DNA of 64,000 bases from CAYVFC01 sp964450715 (GTDB lineage: Bacteria; Myxococcota_A; Polyangia; Polyangiales; JAFGIB01). Positions 16,387-26,317 of the stretch are shown here, piece by piece (position 1 is the stretch's first letter; every line of letters begins with the position of its first letter). The stretch lies in the NCBI GenBank assembly GCA_964450715.1, contig CAYVFC010000030.1:1-64000 (forward strand), written 5' to 3'. The notes beneath the pieces were generated by a model. The model saw nothing but the letters and a program-made list of their open reading frames with translations, was not told the origin of the DNA and ran no database searches. The position numbers were made by a program, and so were the translations under genes.

Positions 16387-17217
16387 ATGAACAAGCCCAT
16401 AGACTGGACCCTGCGGACCCCCGGTGCGACGACGCGTTTCGTCAGCGAATATCCCGCCGTCAACGAGACCTGGATAGCCATCCTGGTTCACGGATACGGC
16501 GAGCATATCGGGCGATACCGGCACGTGGCCGAGGCGCTGCTCGGTGTCAACGCCAAGGTGGTAGGCCCGGACCACCAGGGTCACGGTCATTCCGAGGGAG
16601 AACGGGCGATGATCGAGGACTACGAGGCGGTGGTCGACGATCTGCACCTGGTGGTGGAGCGCACCCGCAAGAAGTCGGGCGGCGTACCTCTGGTGATGAT
16701 CGGCCACTCCATGGGCGGCATGATCGCGCTTCGCTACGCGCAGCGCCACGGGAGCGAGCTCAGCGGGCTGGTGGTATCCGGTCCGGCCGTCGGATCGCTC
16801 GACTCTGTGCGGTTTTTGCTTTCCATGGACCCGATCCCGGAAATCCCCATCGATCCCTCGGCGCTCTCCCGCGATCCCGAGGTAGGCAAGGCATACGCCG
16901 ACGATCCGTTGGTCTGGCACGGTCCGTTCAAGCGAGAGACCCTGCAGGCCATGGTGAAAACCATCGAGACCATCCTCTCCGGTCCCGACCTGGGAGAGCT
17001 ACCCACGCTCTGGATCCACGGCGAAGAGGACACCCTGGTGCCGCTCTCCTCCACCCGTTCGGCCATGGAGAAGCTTCGCGGCACCCGCTTCGAGGAGAAG
17101 ATCTACCCCGGGGCGCGACACGAGATCTTCAACGAAATCAACCGGGACGAGGTCATCGGCGACGTGATAAGTTTCGTAAAGCGGACGCTCGGGGAGCAGG
17201 GGTTGATCATTATCTAG
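16387..17217 (+). CDS. Alpha/beta hydrolase, monoacylglycerol-lipase-like
   Basis: A 276-residue serine hydrolase of the lysophospholipase / monoacylglycerol lipase group. The oxyanion-hole motif HGYGEHIGRY, the DHQGHGHSEG signature of the monoglyceride-lipase group and the nucleophile elbow GHSMGG (Ser108) are all visible; the acid lies in IHGEEDTLVP and the His in GARHEIFNE. No signal peptide. Start ATG 16387 has GAGAGGAG about eight bases upstream. It likely cleaves monoacylglycerols or lysophospholipids; the exact lipid is inferred. Confidence 0.9.
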   Translation: MNKPIDWTLRTPGATTRFVSEYPAVNETWIAILVHGYGEHIGRYRHVAEALLGVNAKVVGPDHQGHGHSEGERAMIEDYEAVVDDLHLVVERTRKKSGGVPLVMIGHSMGGMIALRYAQRHGSELSGLVVSGPAVGSLDSVRFLLSMDPIPEIPIDPSALSRDPEVGKAYADDPLVWHGPFKRETLQAMVKTIETILSGPDLGELPTLWIHGEEDTLVPLSSTRSAMEKLRGTRFEEKIYPGARHEIFNEINRDEVIGDVISFVKRTLGEQGLIII

Positions 17218-17303
17218 ATTCGCCGGTTGTAGGAGCCCCGGCTTCTGTGAAACAATGGTCCTATAAGAGTCGTTCTCGTATTTCGAATCTCTGGTGAGGT
17301 CAG

Positions 17304-20300
17304 GTGGGAGGCAGAACCACAGCTGAACGAGACGACGGGCAGGGGCCGGACGCGGTCGGTTCTTCGATTGACAGCCGCTACCAGGTCGAGGCCACCCTGG
17401 GCCAGGGCGGGATGGCGGTGGTCTACCGGGTGGTCGACGCCACCACCGGACGCAAGCTGGCGCTGAAGCGGCTGCTGGCCAGGGCAGAGGAAAAGAAGCA
17501 GCGGCAGGTGGCCGAGCTGTTCGAGCGCGAGTTCTACACCCTGGCCCAGCTGGCACACCCGCGGGTGGTCGAGGTCTATGACTTCGGCAAGGACGACACC
17601 GGTCCCTATTACACCATGGAGCTTCTCGACGGGGGCGATTTACGGGAGCTGTCGCCGCTTGCCTGGCAACAGGCCTGCTCGCTGCTGACCGACATCTGCT
17701 CGGTGCTGAGCCTGCTGCACTCCCGGCGCCTGGTCCATCGCGATCTGACCCCGCGCAACATCCGCTGTACGCAGGACTTCAAGGCCAAGCTGATCGACTT
17801 CGGCGCCATGGAGCCCATGGGGCCCTGCAAGCAGCTGGTGGGCACCCCCTCCTTCACCGCCCCGGAGCTGATCGCGCTGCAGAGCCTGGACGCGCGCTCG
17901 GATCTGTTCTCGCTCGGTGCAGCGCTCTACTACGCGTTGACTGGCCGGCAGGCCTATTCCGCGCGCACCTTTGGCGAGCTGCGCGATGCCTGGCGCAGCC
18001 GGCCGCGCCCCCCCTCCAACCTGGTCAAGGAGATCCCCGCGGAGCTGGACAGGCTGGTCCTGTCGCTCATCGAGCTGGATCCCATGGCGCGTCCGGTCAA
18101 CGCGGCCGAGGTAATGGAGCGCTTGAGCGGTATCGCCGGGCTGCAGATCGACGAGCAGCTGCTGGTTTCCCGGGCTTATCTCTCCACGCCCACGCTGGTG
18201 GGGCGCGACGAGGGCGTGCTGCGGCTGCGCAAGCACATCCTCCGGGTGCTTCGCGGCCACGGCGGCACGGTGATGATCGAGGGCGCCTCGGGCGTGGGCC
18301 GCACCCGCTTCCTGGACGCCTGCGCGCTGGAGGGCAAGCTGGCGGGCGCCGCGGTGCTGCGCGCGGACGCGAGCGACGCGCGCGGCGGCAACTGGAGCGC
18401 GATCCGGGTGATGGCCGGTCAGCTGCTGCTCGAGTTTCCCCAGCTTTCGTTGAATGCCGCCGAGCCGTACGCGCCGGTGCTGGGGCATGTCTTGCCCGGT
18501 CTGCTCGAACGATACGAGCCGGGCTCGGTCAGCCTGCAGAGCTTCGAGGACCCGCAGCAGCTGCGCCCGCAGGTGCAGGCGGCGCTGCGCGACTGGCTGC
18601 TGAAGATCAGCGAGAAGCGCCCGGTGGTGCTGGCGGTGGACGACGTGCACCGCATCGACGAGCCGTCGGCCGCGCTGGTGGCCTTGCTGTCGGGCGAGAT
18701 AGCGAAGAAGAGGCTTTTACTGGCCGTCACCTCCGAGATCGACGCGCCGGGCACCTCGATGGTAGCCCTGAAGCTGCTCAGGGAAGCCGGCGACGCCATC
18801 AAGCTCAGGGACCTCCGCGAGGCGCAGACCGAGCAGTTGCTGGTCTCGGTTTTTGGCGAGGTGCCCAACGTGCGGCTTCTCTGCGACAGGCTCTACGGCG
18901 TCTCGGGGGGCAACCCGAGCGCCATCATGCGGCTGGCGCAGCACCTGGTGGACAAGGGCGTGCTGCGCTACCAGGGAGGGGCCTGGACCATCCCGACCCG
19001 CATCGACTCCGGCGACCTGCCGGAGAGCCTGAGCGATGCGCTCAAGCAGCGGGCGGCAGGTCTCGGAGACGACGCCCGCCAGCTCGGGCAGGCCATGGCG
19101 CTCAGGCCCGAGCAGAGCTTTAGCTTCGAGGAGTGCCTGACCCTGAGCGAGCACGGACAGAGGCCGCGACTGGTCGGGGATCTCAACGAGCTGGTCAGCG
19201 CCGGCGTCCTGATCACCGATGGGCAGAACTACTCGCTCGCCCAGCAGGGCTGGGTAGCGGCGCTCGGCGAGGGGCTGGACCGGGAGCTCGAACGGACCTT
19301 TCACGCCCGGCTGGCGCGGATGTTCCTGGATCGCGGCTCGGACCAGTTCCGCGCCGCCGTGCACCTGATCGCGGCCGGCGAGCAGGAGCGCGGGCTGGAG
19401 GTGCTGGTCCAGGACGCGGAGACCAATCAGCAGCACCTGGTGCAGAACACCGCGGACTTTTACGACTATATCCAGTCCCTGCCCGATAACTGGCTACAGA
19501 CCTACCAGTTCGCGGTCAAGCTCTGCGAAAAGCTGGGCCGGCCGCGCCGGCAGGGCTTTCTGCTGCGTATGAGCCTGGTCCGCTTCAGCATCCTCTCCGG
19601 GCTGGACGATCAAACCGTGCTGCACGAGGTGATCGACCAGCTCTATCACGACTGCGGTCTGCAGCTCTATGATGAGCTGGGCGACGAGCTTCAGGGCGAG
19701 GCGCGGCTCTGGAAAGCCCTGGAGCTGACCCAGAAGCGCTACGACGAGAGCCCGGAGTCGCAACGGGTGCTGGGACCGGAAGCGGCCATCCGGGAGCTAG
19801 CCAACGCGCTCAGCTACGTGATGGGCACCGCCTCCAACGCCTTCGACCACTCGCTGATCGCCTCCATGCCCTCCCTCGAGCCCCTGGTGCCGCTCTCTCC
19901 CGCCCTGGGCGTTCTCTTCAAGGTGGTCCGGGCCTGCCGCGCCATGCTCTCGGCGCGCCACGAATACGCCCTACAAGATATCCGCGAGTTCTTGCAGAGG
20001 ATAGCCGAGCCCGATCGCGGGGGGCTCGACGAGATGATCCACCGCATCACCCATTTCAGCTGGGTATACGCCTCGGGCATGATCGAGGCCAGCTTCGGCC
20101 TCAAGTCGTCGCTCGATTGGGCGGACGAGGTCGAGCAGGATCTTCTGCATCAGGTCAACGCCTGGCGGATACGCGAGGTATACTACCTGCGGCAGGGAGA
20201 CGTGGAGAGGGCCGAAATCTGCAAGAAGCAGGTAGAGCTGGCCCACATCCGCAACAGCCCCACCCAGCACTTCGGGCAGACCACGCTCTTTCCGGAGGTG

Positions 20301-21449
20301 CTGGCCCACGGAGGCTGCGACGACCTGGTGCGGGTCAAGAGGGTGATCGAGGACATCGAGCCCGTGGCTGCGCGTTTTCACACCTGGATCCCGATCCTGC
20401 TCTACGCGCGAGGGGAGTTCCAGCGGGTTCGCGGCGACTTGCCGAGCGCGCTCGGGCTGCTGGAAGAAGCGCTGAGCCTGGTCGAGCCGGGAAAACACGT
20501 GGTCTGGCCGCACGCGGCGGCCGTCCGCGCCGTCACCTTGATGGGGATGGGTCACTTCCAGGAGGCCCGGGACTACGCCGCGCAGGCGCTTGCGACGGCC
20601 GAGGAGTTCGGGATGACCGTGGACAAGATCCGCATCGCCCTGCCCCTGGCCCTGGCCGAGGCCCACCTGGGCGAGTTCGAGAGCGCCGTAGCGCATGCCG
20701 ACGCCGCCATCGACAAGCAGAGGCAGCTCGGCACCACCGGATTCAATATCGGAATCGCCTACGAGTACCGCGCCCGTATCGCGGTTCTCATGAACGACCA
20801 GGAGAGCTTCAAGGCCTATGCCGAGCTGGCCGCCCGGGAGTACCGGGCCGGCAACAATCCGGTGCTCACGGCCAAGTACGAGAAGCTTATGCGGGATGCC
20901 CGTCAAGCAACGCTCGGCGTCTCCGACAACCTGGCGCACGCGGCCGATATCTCGCAGCACTCGGAACACAGCCAGCTGAGCCGGTTAGCCACCCTGCTGA
21001 CCGACTGCCGGGGAGCGGCGGATCGCGCTCGACGCGCCCTGGATATGCTGGTAAAACAGAGCAGGAGCCTGGGCGGGTTCTTTTACACCATGCAGAAGCA
21101 AGGCCCGGTGCTCGTCGCCAGCAGCGGCAGCCAGTCGCCCCTGGACGACATGGATACGAGGGTAAAGGAGTACCTGGAGGCCGAGACCGCCGAGAGCGAG
21201 GAGATGACCCGTACCGTCGCCGATCTGGGCGGATCCGACGCCGTACAGTCGCACTGGGTCAACGAACAGGGCCTGGATTATCTGCCCGTGGTGCTGGCCC
21301 ACGACCGGGAAGGGGGGTACGCCATCACCGGCCTGGTTCTCCTGGTCTCGGATCCGGAGGAGGAATTCGACGTCCCGGTCGAGCTGGTTGCCGTGCTGAG
21401 CAAGATCCTGGCCGATACCGGAGACGTGGTCACCGTTTACGCGGATTGA
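17304..21449 (+). CDS. PknK-like serine/threonine kinase fused to AAA-type ATPase and TPR region
   Basis: A 1381-residue cytoplasmic signalling protein. Residues about 25-275 are a Hanks-type kinase: glycine loop GQGGMAVVY, catalytic VHRDLTPRN, metal-binding LIDFG and TAPE-like activation-segment end. A STAND/AAA ATPase follows, with a P-loop-like GASGVGRTR at about 326-334 (Arg where the Walker A Lys is expected) and a Walker B LAVDDVHRID near 440. The remainder, about 700-1200, is alpha-helical with TPR character, and the last 170 residues resemble a GAF-like sensor. The same architecture is known from PknK of mycobacteria and many myxobacterial kinases. GTG start with GAGGT upstream. It converges on the bat operon with a 15-base gap. 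Target proteins unknown. Confidence 0.88.
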   Translation: MGGRTTAERDDGQGPDAVGSSIDSRYQVEATLGQGGMAVVYRVVDATTGRKLALKRLLARAEEKKQRQVAELFEREFYTLAQLAHPRVVEVYDFGKDDTGPYYTMELLDGGDLRELSPLAWQQACSLLTDICSVLSLLHSRRLVHRDLTPRNIRCTQDFKAKLIDFGAMEPMGPCKQLVGTPSFTAPELIALQSLDARSDLFSLGAALYYALTGRQAYSARTFGELRDAWRSRPRPPSNLVKEIPAELDRLVLSLIELDPMARPVNAAEVMERLSGIAGLQIDEQLLVSRAYLSTPTLVGRDEGVLRLRKHILRVLRGHGGTVMIEGASGVGRTRFLDACALEGKLAGAAVLRADASDARGGNWSAIRVMAGQLLLEFPQLSLNAAEPYAPVLGHVLPGLLERYEPGSVSLQSFEDPQQLRPQVQAALRDWLLKISEKRPVVLAVDDVHRIDEPSAALVALLSGEIAKKRLLLAVTSEIDAPGTSMVALKLLREAGDAIKLRDLREAQTEQLLVSVFGEVPNVRLLCDRLYGVSGGNPSAIMRLAQHLVDKGVLRYQGGAWTIPTRIDSGDLPESLSDALKQRAAGLGDDARQLGQAMALRPEQSFSFEECLTLSEHGQRPRLVGDLNELVSAGVLITDGQNYSLAQQGWVAALGEGLDRELERTFHARLARMFLDRGSDQFRAAVHLIAAGEQERGLEVLVQDAETNQQHLVQNTADFYDYIQSLPDNWLQTYQFAVKLCEKLGRPRRQGFLLRMSLVRFSILSGLDDQTVLHEVIDQLYHDCGLQLYDELGDELQGEARLWKALELTQKRYDESPESQRVLGPEAAIRELANALSYVMGTASNAFDHSLIASMPSLEPLVPLSPALGVLFKVVRACRAMLSARHEYALQDIREFLQRIAEPDRGGLDEMIHRITHFSWVYASGMIEASFGLKSSLDWADEVEQDLLHQVNAWRIREVYYLRQGDVERAEICKKQVELAHIRNSPTQHFGQTTLFPEVLAHGGCDDLVRVKRVIEDIEPVAARFHTWIPILLYARGEFQRVRGDLPSALGLLEEALSLVEPGKHVVWPHAAAVRAVTLMGMGHFQEARDYAAQALATAEEFGMTVDKIRIALPLALAEAHLGEFESAVAHADAAIDKQRQLGTTGFNIGIAYEYRARIAVLMNDQESFKAYAELAAREYRAGNNPVLTAKYEKLMRDARQATLGVSDNLAHAADISQHSEHSQLSRLATLLTDCRGAADRARRALDMLVKQSRSLGGFFYTMQKQGPVLVASSGSQSPLDDMDTRVKEYLEAETAESEEMTRTVADLGGSDAVQSHWVNEQGLDYLPVVLAHDREGGYAITGLVLLVSDPEEEFDVPVELVAVLSKILADTGDVVTVYAD

Positions 21450-21464
21450 CCCCTCTTGTACTCG

Positions 21465-22268
21465 TTATATGCCTTCGGCGTCGCTCTGGCGCAGCCAGCC
21501 CTCGTCGCCGCCAGCGGTCTTTACCCGCAGGTACCCGCTCTCGCCTTGCAGGATGCGTACGTCCTGCCCCTCCAGCACCCGCGCGCGGATCTTTGCCCGC
21601 GGATCGGGACCCTCGCGCAGCGGGGCGTCGTCGACCAGCACCACGCCGGCCCGCCCCGGCTCGAATGCCTCGGACTTGACGAGCAAACCCGCGGCCGAGA
21701 TCAGCAAAAGCAGGCCGAACAGAGGGGCGGCCACGCCCAGGGCCACCCGCAGCGACTCGCGGGCGGCAAAGCCAAGCGCGACCAGAGAGGCAAACAACAG
21801 CAGGTCAAAGATCAACACCAGCCAGCCGAGAGCGTTTTCCGAGAAGGGCTGCAGCAGCGCCTCGGCCAGCGGGGGCCGCGCCTTGACCAGCGCCTCGCCC
21901 TTACGATCCGCCAGCCTCCGGCCCAGCGCCTCGCGGCAGGCGGCCAGGGCCTTTTCCGCGGCCTCGTCCGCGGGATTGAGCCTGAGCGCCCGCTCGAAGT
22001 AGAGGATGGCCTTGCCCAGCCTGCCGGCCTGGGCCTGGGCGGTGGCCAGGTTGTAGTAGACGTCCGGATCGTTCACCCCGGCCGTGACCAGCGACTCGTA
22101 CCCGTCAGCCGCGGCAACGTGCTCTCCCCGGAAGTAGGCCTCGTTGGCGGCGGAAAAGACGCGCTGCAGGCTCTGCGCCGAGGCCGTTGGATAGATGACG
22201 CAAAGCGAGACGGCCAGCGCGACTGCCCCTGCCAGAAGCGACGCGATCGCGTACCCGCGCGCGCTCAT
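21465..22268 (-). CDS. batE: BatE-like TPR / SH3 membrane protein
   Basis: A 267-residue membrane protein, last in the bat operon. It has an N-terminal transmembrane or signal segment, TPR helices (AYFRGEHVAAADGYESL.. and DVYYNLATAQAQAGRLGKAI), two further membrane helices around residues 145-200 and a C-terminal SH3-like domain (VVLVDDAPLREGP..GYLRVKTAGGDEGWLRQ). This arrangement fits BatE, thought to act with BatA-D in envelope stress or aerotolerance. Its start overlaps the end of batD by four bases (ATGA), so translation is probably coupled. Confidence 0.8.
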   Translation of the reverse strand: MSARGYAIASLLAGAVALAVSLCVIYPTASAQSLQRVFSAANEAYFRGEHVAAADGYESLVTAGVNDPDVYYNLATAQAQAGRLGKAILYFERALRLNPADEAAEKALAACREALGRRLADRKGEALVKARPPLAEALLQPFSENALGWLVLIFDLLLFASLVALGFAARESLRVALGVAAPLFGLLLLISAAGLLVKSEAFEPGRAGVVLVDDAPLREGPDPRAKIRARVLEGQDVRILQGESGYLRVKTAGGDEGWLRQSDAEGI

Positions 22269-24223
22269 CGCCCCGGCTCCTTTTCCCGCGGGGTGAACTT
22301 TCCGATCTCCCGGAAAAGCTCGCGAGCGCGCTTACCGCATTGCTGGCGCTGTTCGGCCGAGGCGCCGGCCGGGCTGAAGCGCGCCACCTCGCACCCCTTT
22401 AGCTCCTCTACCGCGCGCCCGGCCAGCTCGGCCGACATGCCGCGCGCTTGCAGGTGCGCGCGCAGCTCCGGGTGGGTGAACCCGCCGACCGGCTCGCCGA
22501 GCCTGGACTCCAGCGCGGTCTTGATGGCGGCGGAGAGCTCCCCGTGAAAGGCCGCCGCCTCCATCTCGTTCCCCCGCGATATCGCCTCGCGCAGGCGCCG
22601 CTCCGCCTGCCCGAACGCGCGCCTGGGCGCGGAGCGCTCGGCGTTCTGCTGCAGCCGCCGGCGGGCCATGGAGAACGAAAGCACCAGCAGCCAGCCCAGC
22701 GGGCCCAGCGCCGCTACCCAGGGATACCAGCTCTCGGTCACCAGGCGGCCGTTCCGGCGCCCCAGCGCGCTGCTGGTACGCACCGGGCCGAACCGGTAAC
22801 TGGGCTTCTCGGGCGGCTCGTCCGGCATGGCCTCCTCGGAATCGGCTTTTTCTTCGACGACCTGCTTGCTCGCACCCACCGCGGTCAACACCAGCGGTTC
22901 GGAGCGCGCGCTCGAGTAGCTGCCGGTCGCCGGACCAAAGGTGGGCAGCTGCAGCGGACCGATGTTGTAGTTACCCGGTTGCTGCGGCACCAGCAGCCAT
23001 TCGAACACTCGGGTCCCGCCCACCCGGTCGTTGGGAGACTCGACCAGATCCCGGATCTCGGGCTGCAGCACCTGAAGCCCAGCGGCTTCCGGCGCGGCAA
23101 GCCGCACCGTGGAAATGTTCCCCTGCCCGCGTACCGTAGCGGTCAGGGTGACCGCGTCCCCGGTCGCTACCTGGTCGCGGTCGAGCTTGGCCTCGAGCTG
23201 GTAGCGGCCCACGGCGACCTCGCCCGAGGGCTTGCCCGACTCGGGCAGGGGCTTGACGCGGATGGTCAGCGGTACGCCCGTGCGCTGCAGCTGCCGGGCA
23301 CTGCGCCGGCGGAACAGGTCGAAGGGATCGAACACGGTGCCGCGCTCGATGGTCACGCTCATGGGCTCGATGACCAGTTCGCCCTCGCGCAGGGGAAAGG
23401 CGGCAAAGCGGCGCAGGGTGTACACGGAAAACACCGTGCCGCCCACCACCCGGCGCCTGCCGGTGAGCTGGCGATTGGACGGCAACAGATCGCGCACCCA
23501 GAAGCCACCGGTACCGGGCTCGCTCTGCACCGAGGGCACCGAACGCAGCCGGCCGCTCAGGTACAGATCGACGGTGACGGTGACCTGCTCCCCCAGGTAG
23601 GCCTCGGCCTTGTCGGCTACCGTACGCAAAAAGGCCTGCTCGTCGAAGCGTCCGCCCTCGATGGGAATGGCCGGCGGCTCGCTCTCGTCCGCGGGCGCGG
23701 CCCCGGGCTGCAGGGGGGGCGATGGCGGCCCGGGTGCGGGCACTGGCGGCGGTCCGGCGCCGTGCTCGACCGTGATGACCAGCGGCCGGCTCTGATAGGT
23801 CTTGCCCCCGGCGCGCGCCACCACCGGTGGGATCTGGATGCGGCCCAGGGTAAGCGGCCTGAGCACGAAGGTGTACTCGGTGCTCGAACGCACCATCCGC
23901 TGCGAACCGCGGCCGGTGCCGAAGCTGAAGCTGAACTGCATGGGACGCGAGACCGAGCGGCGGACGATCTCGAAGCCGTCAAAAGATGGAAGCTCCTCGT
24001 CGGGCGAGCTCACCCCGGCGGTTTCGATCTTTATCTGTACGGTGACCACCTGGTCGACGGTCATGCGGTCGCGGTCGGCACGCATCTGTACGCTCACCTG
24101 CTGGGCGCGCGCGGTAGCGCAGGCGAGCAGGGCCAGGGCGCAGAGCAGGGTCGCGACGCAACGACGCTCGCTCGCTCGTCTTTGGTTGCCGGTCGCTCTG
24201 CTCCTGGCCCTCTGTACCGCCAT
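22265..24223 (-). CDS. batD: BatD oxygen-tolerance family protein
   Basis: A 652-residue envelope protein of the BatD family (multiple Ig-like beta domains, C-terminal membrane anchor). The signal peptide ends at ATARAQQ. The early block DRDRMTVDQVVTVQIKI, the ELPSFDGFEIVR motif and later GQGNISTV and LLVPQQPGNYNI repeats are typical of the family. A transmembrane helix lies near residues 510-530 (WVAALGPLGWLLVLSF), followed by a cytoplasmic alpha-helical tail. It lies two bases after batC and overlaps batE. Presumed partner of the BatA/BatB VWA proteins; molecular role is unproven in this group. Confidence 0.85.
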   Translation of the reverse strand: MAVQRARSRATGNQRRASERRCVATLLCALALLACATARAQQVSVQMRADRDRMTVDQVVTVQIKIETAGVSSPDEELPSFDGFEIVRRSVSRPMQFSFSFGTGRGSQRMVRSSTEYTFVLRPLTLGRIQIPPVVARAGGKTYQSRPLVITVEHGAGPPPVPAPGPPSPPLQPGAAPADESEPPAIPIEGGRFDEQAFLRTVADKAEAYLGEQVTVTVDLYLSGRLRSVPSVQSEPGTGGFWVRDLLPSNRQLTGRRRVVGGTVFSVYTLRRFAAFPLREGELVIEPMSVTIERGTVFDPFDLFRRRSARQLQRTGVPLTIRVKPLPESGKPSGEVAVGRYQLEAKLDRDQVATGDAVTLTATVRGQGNISTVRLAAPEAAGLQVLQPEIRDLVESPNDRVGGTRVFEWLLVPQQPGNYNIGPLQLPTFGPATGSYSSARSEPLVLTAVGASKQVVEEKADSEEAMPDEPPEKPSYRFGPVRTSSALGRRNGRLVTESWYPWVAALGPLGWLLVLSFSMARRRLQQNAERSAPRRAFGQAERRLREAISRGNEMEAAAFHGELSAAIKTALESRLGEPVGGFTHPELRAHLQARGMSAELAGRAVEELKGCEVARFSPAGASAEQRQQCGKRARELFREIGKFTPREKEPGR

Positions 24224-24224
24224 C

Positions 24225-25136
24225 TCACCAGTCCTTTTCCGGACGCCGGCGCTCGCGTGCCGCCCTGATCCTCGCCCGGTGGCGCTCCAGATTCTCCTCG
24301 CTGTCCTGCAGCGCGTCCAGCGCTCGGGCCACGTCGCGGGGAAGCGCCCGCTGTTGCGGGGTCGGTTCGGACCGCTGTTTTTGCGGCTGCTGCTCGGGTT
24401 TCTGCTGCGGCTTCTGCTGCTCGGGCTTGGGCTCGGGCTTCTGCTGCCGCTGGTCCTGGCCTTCCTTCTGCCCGTCCTTGTCTTCCTCGTCCGACTTCTG
24501 ATCCGGTTGCTGCTGTTGCTGCTGCTCGTCCTGCTGTTGATCCTGCTGCCCGTCTTGCTGCTGCTGGTCCTCTTGCTGATCCTGCTGCTCTTGTTGCTTC
24601 TGCTGCTGTTGCTCCTTCTGCTGTTGCTTCTGCTGCTGCTCCTGCTCGCGGCGCATGGCCAGCTCCAGGTTCCAGGCCGCGTTCCCGTTGCCCGGCCTCA
24701 TGCGCAGCGATCGGCGCAAGCTGTCCTCGGCCTCGCGAAAGAGCTTGGCCGCCTGCTCGTGATCGTCATCTTTGGCCTTCTGGTCGGCTTCCCGGTAGAA
24801 CGCCACCCCCAGATTGTAGTAAGCGTCCGCCCGCACCTGGTCCGACGCCGGCGGCTCGGTGGCGCGCAGAAGCGCCTCGCGCGCCTCGGGCAGCTTGCCC
24901 TCGGCCATCAAAGCCAGCCCGCGGTTGAGCTGCACGCCCCCGCTCGACGGCAGCTCGCGCGCCGCCTTGTCGTAGGACTCGAGCGCGGCCGCGTGGTCCT
25001 TCTCCTTCATCTTCTTATTGCCCTGCTCGACGTTCCCGTTGGCCGAGCGCAACGGATCCCAAGCGCGGGCCGGAAGCGGAAACAGGGCCGCGGTCAGGGC
25101 GAAAACAGCTACGGGGATTGCGGAATTGAAACGCAT
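24225..25136 (-). CDS. batC: BatC-like TPR protein with Gln-rich tail
   Basis: A 303-residue protein with signal peptide (cleavage near LPARAWDP) and TPR helices (NKKMKEKDHAAALESYDKAA, VQLNRGLALMAEGK, AYYNLGVAFYREAD, AWNLELAMRREQ). Residues about 170-260 are almost pure Gln/Glu/Lys/Asp, encoded by CTG/CTT-type triplet runs on the plus strand, which makes the tail a hypervariable low-complexity region. Its ATG overlaps the batB stop codon. In the Bat complex BatC is a periplasmic TPR partner of BatB; that role is transferred by homology and position. Confidence 0.8.
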   Translation of the reverse strand: MRFNSAIPVAVFALTAALFPLPARAWDPLRSANGNVEQGNKKMKEKDHAAALESYDKAARELPSSGGVQLNRGLALMAEGKLPEAREALLRATEPPASDQVRADAYYNLGVAFYREADQKAKDDDHEQAAKLFREAEDSLRRSLRMRPGNGNAAWNLELAMRREQEQQQKQQQKEQQQQKQQEQQDQQEDQQQQDGQQDQQQDEQQQQQQPDQKSDEEDKDGQKEGQDQRQQKPEPKPEQQKPQQKPEQQPQKQRSEPTPQQRALPRDVARALDALQDSEENLERHRARIRAARERRRPEKDW

Positions 25137-26317
25137 CAGCCAATCGTCGGTTGCCGGTTGGCGTTTGTCGGTTCTCGGTCAGGGGGGTTCGATTGTCGGC
25201 TGCCGGTGGGCGGTTTTCGATGCGAAGGGGCGGTTTCGGCTTCGGGGGGGTGGTTCTGCATTTGAACGGAATCGCGCCTGCGGATCCAGGCCTCGGGCAG
25301 CAGCGACTCCAGCACCAGCAACAGAAAGCCTAGCAAAAGCGGGATGGCGTAGCGCTCCTCGTGCACGGTGATGCGCCGCGCCTCCAGCTCCTGCTGCTTC
25401 ATGCGGCGCATCTCCGCGCTAATCTGCTCTACGCCCACGCTGCCGCGAGGCGCGCGGAAGTACTTGCCCCCGGTACTGCGGGCCATCTCCCTTAATATCT
25501 TCTCGTTCCCTTGGCTCAGCGAGGTCAGCACGGGATTGCCCTGCTCGTCTCTCAGGTACCCGGTCCAGGTGCCGTCATCGGCATAGGTGGGCACGGGCTC
25601 GCCGGTCCGCGAGCCGATGCCGACCACATAGAGGCGCGCTCCCAGCTGCTTCAACTGCTCGGCGGCCGCCAGCGGGTCGCCCTCGTGGTCCTCGCCGTCG
25701 GTCAGCAGGATCACCACCCGCGCGCGGTCGACCTGCTTTCCCTCGGGCGTCTTCTTGGAGGCGCTCCCGAGCAGCCGGCCGGCGGCTACCAGCGCCCGCC
25801 CGATGGCCGTTCCGCCCACCGGCATGTCGTAGGGGCCCAGATCGCGGAAGAAGAGCGCGGCGGCGGCGTAGTCCACCGTCATGGGGAATTGCATGGTCTC
25901 GCCGGCAAAGGCCACCATACCGATACGGTCGCCTCCCAGGCCGGATATGAAGTGCAACAGCTCGGCCTTGGCGCGCTCGATGCGGCTGGGCTTGACGTCG
26001 CGCGCCAGCATGCTCTTGGAAAAATCGAGCGCAACCACCACGTCCACGCCGCGCTTGCGTAGCATGCGCACGCGGCTGCCGTAAAGAGGCCGGGCCAGCG
26101 CTACGATGATGAAACAGACGCCGAGCACGAACAGCACCGCCCGCGCCGCCCTCCAGCCGGCCGGACGACCCCGGACCATGCGCCCCACCGCCTGCGCGGT
26201 GCCGAAGCGCGCGGCCGCCCGCAGCCGCCACCGCCAGCCGGCCAGCATGACCCCGATCAGAACGGGTACGGCGAGCAGGAACCAGAACATGTCCGGCCTA
26301 TGCCAGCTCACGGCCAC
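25136..26317 (-). CDS. batB: BatB von Willebrand factor A membrane protein
   Basis: A 393-residue protein with N-terminal membrane helices and a von Willebrand factor A domain. The metal-ion-dependent adhesion site is intact: ALDFSKSML (DxSxS), the Thr in GGTAIG and ILLTDGEDHEG. A further membrane helix lies near residues 325-345. The last 40-odd residues (after AWIRRRDSV) are Pro/Asn/Arg-rich and encoded by degenerate TTGTCGG/TTGCCGG repeats at about 25141-25210, so the tail is probably non-conserved repeat-derived sequence. Overlaps batA by ten bases and batC by one. Confidence 0.87.
   Translation of the reverse strand: MAVSWHRPDMFWFLLAVPVLIGVMLAGWRWRLRAAARFGTAQAVGRMVRGRPAGWRAARAVLFVLGVCFIIVALARPLYGSRVRMLRKRGVDVVVALDFSKSMLARDVKPSRIERAKAELLHFISGLGGDRIGMVAFAGETMQFPMTVDYAAAALFFRDLGPYDMPVGGTAIGRALVAAGRLLGSASKKTPEGKQVDRARVVILLTDGEDHEGDPLAAAEQLKQLGARLYVVGIGSRTGEPVPTYADDGTWTGYLRDEQGNPVLTSLSQGNEKILREMARSTGGKYFRAPRGSVGVEQISAEMRRMKQQELEARRITVHEERYAIPLLLGFLLLVLESLLPEAWIRRRDSVQMQNHPPEAETAPSHRKPPTGSRQSNPPDREPTNANRQPTIG

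Noticed and set aside
24380..24660. CTG/CTT triplet repeat as a stand-alone microsatellite or RNA
   Set aside because: It encodes the in-frame Gln/Glu-rich tail of the BatC-like protein.
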